Assembly: GCF_000003815.2 (NCBI RefSeq)
Contig: NC_049981.1
Span: 13,379,856-13,443,855, forward strand
From: Branchiostoma floridae
Lineage: Eukaryota > Chordata > Leptocardii > Amphioxiformes > Branchiostomatidae
Direction: 5' to 3'
Length of the DNA: 64,000 bases
Position 1 is the stretch's first letter. Each line of letters starts with the position of its first letter. A program made the position numbers and the translations under genes. Shown here piece by piece: positions 58,701-64,000 of the stretch. The notes below the pieces were generated by a model, which searched no databases, was not told the DNA's origin, and saw only the letters and a list, made by a program, of their open reading frames with translations.

Positions 58701-61700
58701 CTACAGCACATGTGCTCTGTAGTTTACCTTCTGATAGTACAGACAAAAATGAGGTCCTTCAAAGAGAGTACTGGGCTCCTATATTCGAACAGCCTTGATT
58801 TGAGCTGTCTTTGTTTCCTGATAGAAAGAAAAGTCCTGCTATTGCTGGGCAGGAAGGATACCAGTGGTAACTAAGAAGCCAGCGTGTGTTTGAATAACCA
58901 CTTTTTATTCTTACACTATACATGTGCTTGCCAAATATCTTGGAAATTTGTCATCTGTTTGGTTGGCTATCCTCCTTAACTTTCAACAAAACTGCCCCTG
59001 CAATTTTATAGGAAGTTGATAGGGGGTCCCAAACTTTCACCACTTCTCCCTTACACTTGTATCTGCCACTGAAAAATCAAGAGGACAACATATCCATGCA
59101 GTATCAAAGATACATGCACCAAAAGTTCTGCAGCAGTACCAAAAACAACATTGACCTTTGCATCCAGCCTACACCTACCCAGATGCCAAATATCATATCT
59201 ACATGTAGGTTATTGCTCTGAGTCTGAGTCATGACTACAAAAGTCGAAGTGTTTAAAAACTTGAAATGGACATGTTTAGGCGGAACAAACATGATACTTA
59301 GTACATGTATAACTAACCACTGCTTCTTGACTAATTCAAAATCAGCCACTCTTGATTAAAAAAAACACACTGGAATCATCATGGTATTTGTGTGTGTGTT
59401 TGCAGACATGTCAGTGCCTGCTAGGGGGCATTGCCGACTGTTCCGGTATCCAGACCATGCTGCAGGAGCTGATGTACGCTGTCTGTGGGACTAGCGTTCT
59501 GTCGTGTCTGATCAGCGCCCTGTCCGTAGCTGTGGGCTGTATGCACTTCATCAAGAGAGGGCCCCACCAGAGTGTGAGTGGATTATTCCCAAAGCAATCC
59601 TGTTTGTTGTGTTCAGTTCAATCACTAACATTCTTCTTTGTTTGAATTGCATACCCGTTAAACTGCCTCGTGGTGTAACACACCAGGTTTGTATTGAAGA
59701 GTACAAGCTGCATGTCCATATCTTATTTGATCCATTTTGATAAGTGTGCTGGTTTCTTTTTTTGTTCTTGAAGTGTGCTCTCCTCAGACATGGGACCATG
59801 TGATTTAAACATCTAATTGACATCCCTTTTGTAAACTTAAAGGTACTCCAAGGAGGATAAAAAAATTAACCTCCTTGGGTACTCATTTTTACCTGAGTGG
59901 AGTGAGGAAATTTGTGTTAAGTGTTCTAAGGGTACAATTATTTGGGCATGTCACCAGATTCAAATCCAGGACCTTTAGGTTCTGAAATAAACCTTACCAT
60001 TACGCCACCCACATGTATCATCTTTTATCATGTCGACTTTGACAAATAGCCAACTAGTGGGATGTGATGGAGTATCCAACATAATTGTGTGTATACAATG
60101 TACTTGTACCGTCATCAAAAGTGTTCTTACAATTTGACTTTATGAAAATGATTCTATGATTTGTGCTTAAACCTTGCAAAATCCTTGCTGTGATTGACAG
60201 ATGCTGTATGGACACAGCCTGGCCTCCCCAGTCCTCCCCTCCGACTCGTTGCGCACACCAATGGAAGACGAGATGTTCCCCGTAAACATGGTACAGCCCG
60301 TCCCTCCTCCTCCTTACTCCCCTCCTGGCTGCTACATCTCACAACATGGAACTATCAGGTCAGTTTTGTCTTCAACTTGCAGGATTCATCTCTAGTAGTA
60401 GTAATGGTTGATTTGATTCAACATTTACGAGAAGGAAGCAACAGACTTGCAAGCAACCATATCCTGAATTGCTTAAAAGTTACAATAAAGTTTGTTGCTT
60501 ACATGTACATTTTTACATCAGACTGCTCATAACAAATGTATTTATCTAGTCAATTATTACCTTCTATAAATTAATAATTCTAAAATTGTTTTAAATCATT
60601 CTCTCTAAAAAAAGTGTTAGTAGACATTTTTTTTTAATATTAGGAGCTAAGCACATTAAATTCAGTAGGTAAGGTTGGCCTCAATTTTACATTTAGGTGA
60701 TGGAAGAGTATTGTTTTCAGCACATTAAGACAACAGCACATTAAGACATTTTAAAAGTGAACTTTGACAGCCACTAGTCAGGCTATACATTGCTAAATGC
60801 ATGGCCTTTGACATATAACCTATACTTGTTTTCCCAGTGAGGACCCACCTCCATACTCCGCTGTGGACCCCCTTGCCAGGGTTACAGAGGTCGGTACAGG
60901 GTGGACAACTGAGGTTCAGTGTTCTGTGGTAGGTTTGCATCACATTTGTGCAATACATTTTAATGTAACTCTGGTTCACCTTTATTCGAGGGTAACCTAT
61001 ATCCATTGTTTGTAAGAAAAAAAGTATATGAAGATATGAAGTCGACAGACGGTGGTTTCAAATCGGAACATTTTGAAAATATTGCAAATTTGAAACCACA
61101 GTCAGCAGACTTTAATACTCCTAAATGTGCTGTTTTTAAAGACAACGGATAAAGGTCACCCCACAGATAAAGGTGAACTAGCGTTATATAGATAAGTTCA
61201 TGAAGTAATTTCATTTGTTATCTAAAATGCACAATGTAATAAATAAAGGTAAAGCTAATGGTAGTCCCATAGCCTTTTTACGGCCATAGGGGCAGTGGTT
61301 TGTTAGCTACTGTGTCTAGGGTATGATACTGGAAGGTTAAGTCTACCCTATCCCATTTTATGTCTGTGTCTGCTAGCCAAGCCACTAGGCCATTTGATGC
61401 CAAATGTGAAGTCCTTCTTGATTCTGGCAAATGTTTGTGTTCTATACAATGTCAATGGTCGCAAGTTTTTGTTCCTTGCTTGTGTATGATAGGATGATGG
61501 AAGCAGGTTGAGCCCCAATGTAGAAGGAGCCTGTGGAACACAGGCAGTGTCACACTCCAGGATGGCAGTCTCTCACTCTGGAACTCTGAACAACATGCTG
61601 GACAGTCTGCAACTGGCCTCTAACTTCACCAGTGGACAGACTTCCCCAAACACTAAGGTTAGTGTACTGGTATATGCAGAATTCCTGTATATGCAGAGTT

Positions 61701-63195
61701 CCTGTATATGCAGAGTTCCTGTATATGCAGAGTTCCTGTATATGCAGAGTTCCTGTATATGCAGAGTTCCTGTATATGCAGAGTTCTTGTATATGCAGAG
61801 TTCTTGTATATGCAGAGTTCTTGTATATGCAGAGTTCTTGTATATGCAGAGTTCTTGTATATGCAGAGTTCTTGTATAGCAGTCCACTCAGTTTACCTGA
61901 AGAAAATGGTAAAAATAGACAGGTAACCACTTTCGACTCCTAACACTTGGGACAAAGGGAAATATAATCTAAGGGACCATCAAAACCATTCAATGAATCA
62001 ACTTTATCTAAATTTTTATATATCTGTCAGACTTTGTTCCCAGGCATTTTATGAAAACTTAAATCTGACAGAAAAACTCAACTAGGTGTATTTGTTCTCT
62101 GAGTGTTAGAATGTAGTCATTCCCTGTCACTTTTTTTTCTTCAGTCTTTGTTTTCATAACAGTTGGTCATCCAGTTCAGCATCATTTTTTATTGGAGACG
62201 CAATTAACCCTATGGCTTGACCAGGGCATTGTAGTTTGTTGAAAGTGTGAATGTAATTCTACTGTCCACAGGAAGGGGCAGGGTGTGAGTCGGCTGAGCT
62301 GCAGCGTGCTGTTGACATGAGTCTGGAGAGCGTGCTCCAGGCCTTCCATGAACAGACACAGCAGATGGACGGGACCGACACAAATGTTAGACACACACAA
62401 GAACCGTCAAGGAACCTCAGACATGTACCTCACTTCAACCTGCCTGATGCAACACCAAGTCCACAGGGAGCAGTCAGCTTAGGGAGAGAGAACTCAGACA
62501 CAAACGTGCCACGCCATGTCAGTAGAACCAGTCAGGGCTTAAACACTCAAGAGACTCAAAGTGTGAGCAGTGATCCCAGGGTGCCCCTACACAGAAGGCA
62601 AGATGAACCACTCACAGAAGTTTCACCACTTGGCATTCAGGAGGACAGTCATCTACAGGGCAATGTTGGCAGGAAAAGTAAAGCAGAGAGACCAAGAACA
62701 CTGAATCTATCTGGAAATGCAAAGCTCAGGAAACACAGTCATAGAAGCCACAAAAGGAGACCTAGATCTTTGGTTGATTCTAAAGAGCTTAAAGATACAA
62801 AAGTCCTGGTTGCTCAGTTCTTAGAGCAGCCAGTAGGAAATCTCCCCCCAGCTGTGCAGATTGTTGTGGAAAATATAAAGTCTGTTATCCAGTCTGATGA
62901 GCACCACCTAGCAGAAGTCATGCACAGTGCAAGTGTCCTTCAAGAAGTCGAAGTGCGGCACTCCACCTACAGGTACAGCCTGAGCTCCACTAGTTCCAGC
63001 AGTCACGTCTCTTCGTCGGGCTCTGTCTACAGGACAGTGGAGGTTTCCAGCTCCACCGTCTGTAGGACAGCAGATGCTTCTCCATCTAGCACTGTTTGTA
63101 GGACAGCTGATGCTGCAGCTGCTGTGTCCAGGACAGCTGAAGGCCAAGGCTGTGTAGAGGCAGCAGGAGACATTTATAGGGAAACTGTGCTGTGA
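55748..63195 (+). CDS. ENTREP: ENTREP/FAM189 four-pass membrane protein with PPxY motifs (8 exons)
   Basis: Exons 55748-55954, 57978-58034, 58450-58575, 59406-59573, 60201-60358, 60838-60928, 61493-61657 and 62272-63195 join in phase with GT-AG introns, giving 631 aa (family about 540-670). TM1 is LLSLGIVQIVLGCVVVSLSF, followed by the family signature RVRNACPYWAGF. TM2 is AAMLSGGVGMIAW and TM3 VSFFTFLSAVCTLLHLVAAV. A cysteine-containing loop and TM4 (VLSCLISALSVAVGC) come next. The cytosolic tail has two PPPY motifs (residues 222-225 and 242-245) that would bind WW domains of NEDD4/ITCH-type ubiquitin ligases. Human ENTREP1 acts on endosomes with ITCH and epsin to promote receptor sorting. 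The 307-residue last exon is Ser/Thr-rich and ends in repeats. Intron 1 contains the assembly gap. The ATG at 55748 is the most upstream one in the frame that I see. Confidence 0.88.
56587..56769. mobile_element. 183-bp long-stem foldback (CTCCAAGCAGAGGTTAGG ends)
   Basis: TCTCCAAGCAGAGGTTAGGC at the left and GCCTAACCTCTGCTTGGAGA at the right. Complementarity continues through CGTTTTT, GTCGTTTTT, CGGGCTTTCTATTTT and their partners to a loop of about 25 bases. Lies in ENTREP intron 1. Family members are at 2.1 and 2.5 kb. Confidence 0.8.
56874..57155. mobile_element. inverted-repeat element with 11-bp target duplication, spanning the gap
   Basis: AGCCTGGTATCCAGCCGTAA at the left and TTACGGCTGGATACCAGGCT at the right are exact inverse copies. 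Flanked by identical AATAGATTTAT at 56863-56873 and 57156-57166. The interior holds the 100-N gap and, at 57033-57099, a frame LALNHYPALSGVSDHVMVFD resembling the end of a LINE AP-endonuclease domain. Its true length is unknown because of the gap. Confidence 0.82.
56906..57005. other. assembly gap (100 N)
   Basis: Exactly 100 N, a conventional placeholder for unknown length, inside the inverted-repeat element of ENTREP intron 1. Confidence 0.99.
57233..57246. repeat. G14 homopolymer
   Basis: Uninterrupted run of 14 G in ENTREP intron 1. Confidence 0.95.
57722..57800 (+). repeat. SINE fragment
   Basis: GTGCCCTTGGGAAAGGCACT followed by TAACATGAAATTCCCAATC matches the middle block of the antisense SINE at 33140-33345. 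In ENTREP intron 1. Confidence 0.6.
59848..59878. repeat. AAGGAGGTT hairpin repeat
   Basis: CCAAGGAGGATAA and TTAACCTCCTTGG form an imperfect stem, third member of the family, next to a SINE. Confidence 0.65.
59880..60020 (-). mobile_element. tRNA-derived SINE, antisense
   Basis: On the minus strand: GGTGGCGTAATGGTAAGG (A-box-like), CCTAAAGGTCCTGGATTTGA (B-box-like), then a tail with CACTTAACACAAATTTCCTC. In ENTREP intron 4. Confidence 0.65.
61247..61400 (-). repeat. SINE-tail dispersed repeat fragment
   Basis: CTACTGTGTCTAGGGTATGA then ACTGGAAGG ... TGCTAGCCAAGCCAC parallels 33130-33190 (CACTATGTCTTGGGCATGAT ... CTTGCCAGCCAAAACC), in the same strand orientation. In ENTREP intron 6. Confidence 0.5.
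61671..61878. repeat. 17-bp minisatellite, 12 copies
   Basis: Unit TATATGCAGAGTTCCTG, starting every 17 bases from 61671 to 61858. The first half carries TTCCTG and the second TTCTTG. It begins 14 bases after the donor of ENTREP exon 61493-61657. Because 17 is not a multiple of 3 and the unit lacks stops, several overlapping ORFs cross it on both strands; these are artefacts. Confidence 0.95.
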
Positions 63196-63445
63196 CAGCA
63201 GATGTTTCTCCATCTAGCACTGTTTATAGGACAGCTGATGCTACAGCTGCTGTGTCCAGGACAGCTGAAGGTCAAGGCTGTTTAGAGACAGCAGAAGACT
63301 TTTTGCAGGGAAACTGCAGTGACAGACATTTCTAGATTTAGCGCTATTCATAGGATAGCCTCTGTGTCCAAGACTGCTGAAGAGCCAGCAAGTTTGGATA
63401 CTGCATGAGACATTTACACTAAGTTACAGGGAAACTGTTCTGTGA
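63067..63445 (+). repeat. three tandem copies of about 128 bp spanning the ENTREP stop codon
   Basis: Copies start at 63067, 63195 and about 63322 with ACAGCAGAT or ACAGACAT, and share TCTAGCACTGTTTATAGGAC and AGGGAAACTG blocks. The first is translated as the last about 42 residues. The second and third lie after the stop and are progressively more diverged. Confidence 0.85.
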
Positions 63446-64000
63446 CATTCAAACATGCATGTCCTCAAACCATAGCAAAACAGCACATCTTCTGAGCATT
63501 CCAGAAAATGAATTAAGAACTTTATACTACGTCCAGACTACATGCATGGGCAAAGATATGTAAGTTAGTCGTTTACTGGGACTGAAACATTTAGGAATTG
63601 CCTTCTTGCATCTAAAAGCAGTTACAGTAGCCCCTGCTAGTGCAATTTATCATTCCAGTTCATTTACTGCTGGCACCTATACTGTGCTACAGTAAGTATC
63701 ATTATAGCTTTATTGCATTCACTGTAGCTGTCACAACTTGTACTTTTAGCTGTCACATGTCTATTAACTAGTGTACCAGTAATTGCCATTGCCTGTCATG
63801 TTATAGTCTACTGTACATATGACATTGAATCTGTGTAAATGTTGATGCCATACTTAACATGTTATTGTACCATGGAAATTGAGAGCACTGAAATACTATG
63901 TACTACATTATATATATATAACTATGTGAATTAGCCATACTTAACACTTTTCTGGCTCAATTTGTTGCATGGATTTAGATACATTGAATTATAAGCCAGA
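63196..64000 (+). other. ENTREP 3' UTR, to window end
   Basis: Starts with the tandem copies described above, then AT-rich sequence with a TA repeat near 63910. No clear poly(A) signal was identified before the window ends. Confidence 0.5.

Noticed and set aside
61508-61943. Overlapping ORFs of over 100 codons on both strands
   Set aside because: All result from a stop-free 17-bp tandem repeat; only 61493-61657 is exon.
1-64000. CRISPR arrays, operons, phage or plasmid features
   Set aside because: Tandem repeats here lack unique spacers of constant length, and all genes are spliced eukaryotic genes.

Overview
The window is animal nuclear DNA. Genes are split into many short exons with GT-AG introns, the proteins match vertebrate families closely over their whole length, and the introns are full of short inverted-repeat transposons, LINE tails and SINEs. 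The combination of vertebrate-like, non-duplicated genes with compact introns and this repeat content fits a cephalochordate (amphioxus, Branchiostoma). The species is an inference. There is one 100-base assembly gap (56906-57005). Nothing prokaryotic is present.

Six multi-exon genes could be rebuilt exon by exon with consistent splice phases. From left to right they are: RAB27 (+, 5 exons, 222 aa), a small GTPase of secretory-vesicle docking; a ZFAND5/6 A20-AN1 zinc-finger gene (-, 3 coding exons, 192 aa); MCC (+, 17 exons, about 967 aa), a coiled-coil scaffold with an EF-hand-like start and a PDZ-binding end; a four-pass MARVEL/CMTM-like gene (-, 4 exons, 218 aa); a TTC34-like TPR protein (+, 11 exons, 1224 aa) ending in a possible CaaX box; and an ENTREP/FAM189 four-pass membrane protein with two PPxY motifs (+, 8 exons, 631 aa). 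Genes 2/3 and 4/5 are head-to-head; 1/2 and 3/4 are tail-to-tail. A possible small secreted-peptide ORF (-) lies in the 4/5 divergent interval.

The genes do not form a pathway. Their linkage looks ancestral: human relatives of RAB27, ZFAND5/6 and ENTREP share 15q, and ZFAND5 and ENTREP1 share 9q21.

Between and inside genes are transposon remnants with readable boundaries: a hAT-type MITE with an 8-bp target duplication, a TTAA-flanked MITE, a TA-flanked MITE, a foldback family with 10-11 bp duplications (19.4, 41.1 and 56.9 kb), three LINE 3' ends, several tRNA-derived SINEs, and a hammerhead-ribozyme-like motif. The most unusual feature is a minisatellite in an MCC intron that repeats the 3' end of the preceding exon together with its splice donor, giving eight consecutive donor sites. 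No wholly new system is demonstrated; the best leads are listed as findings.
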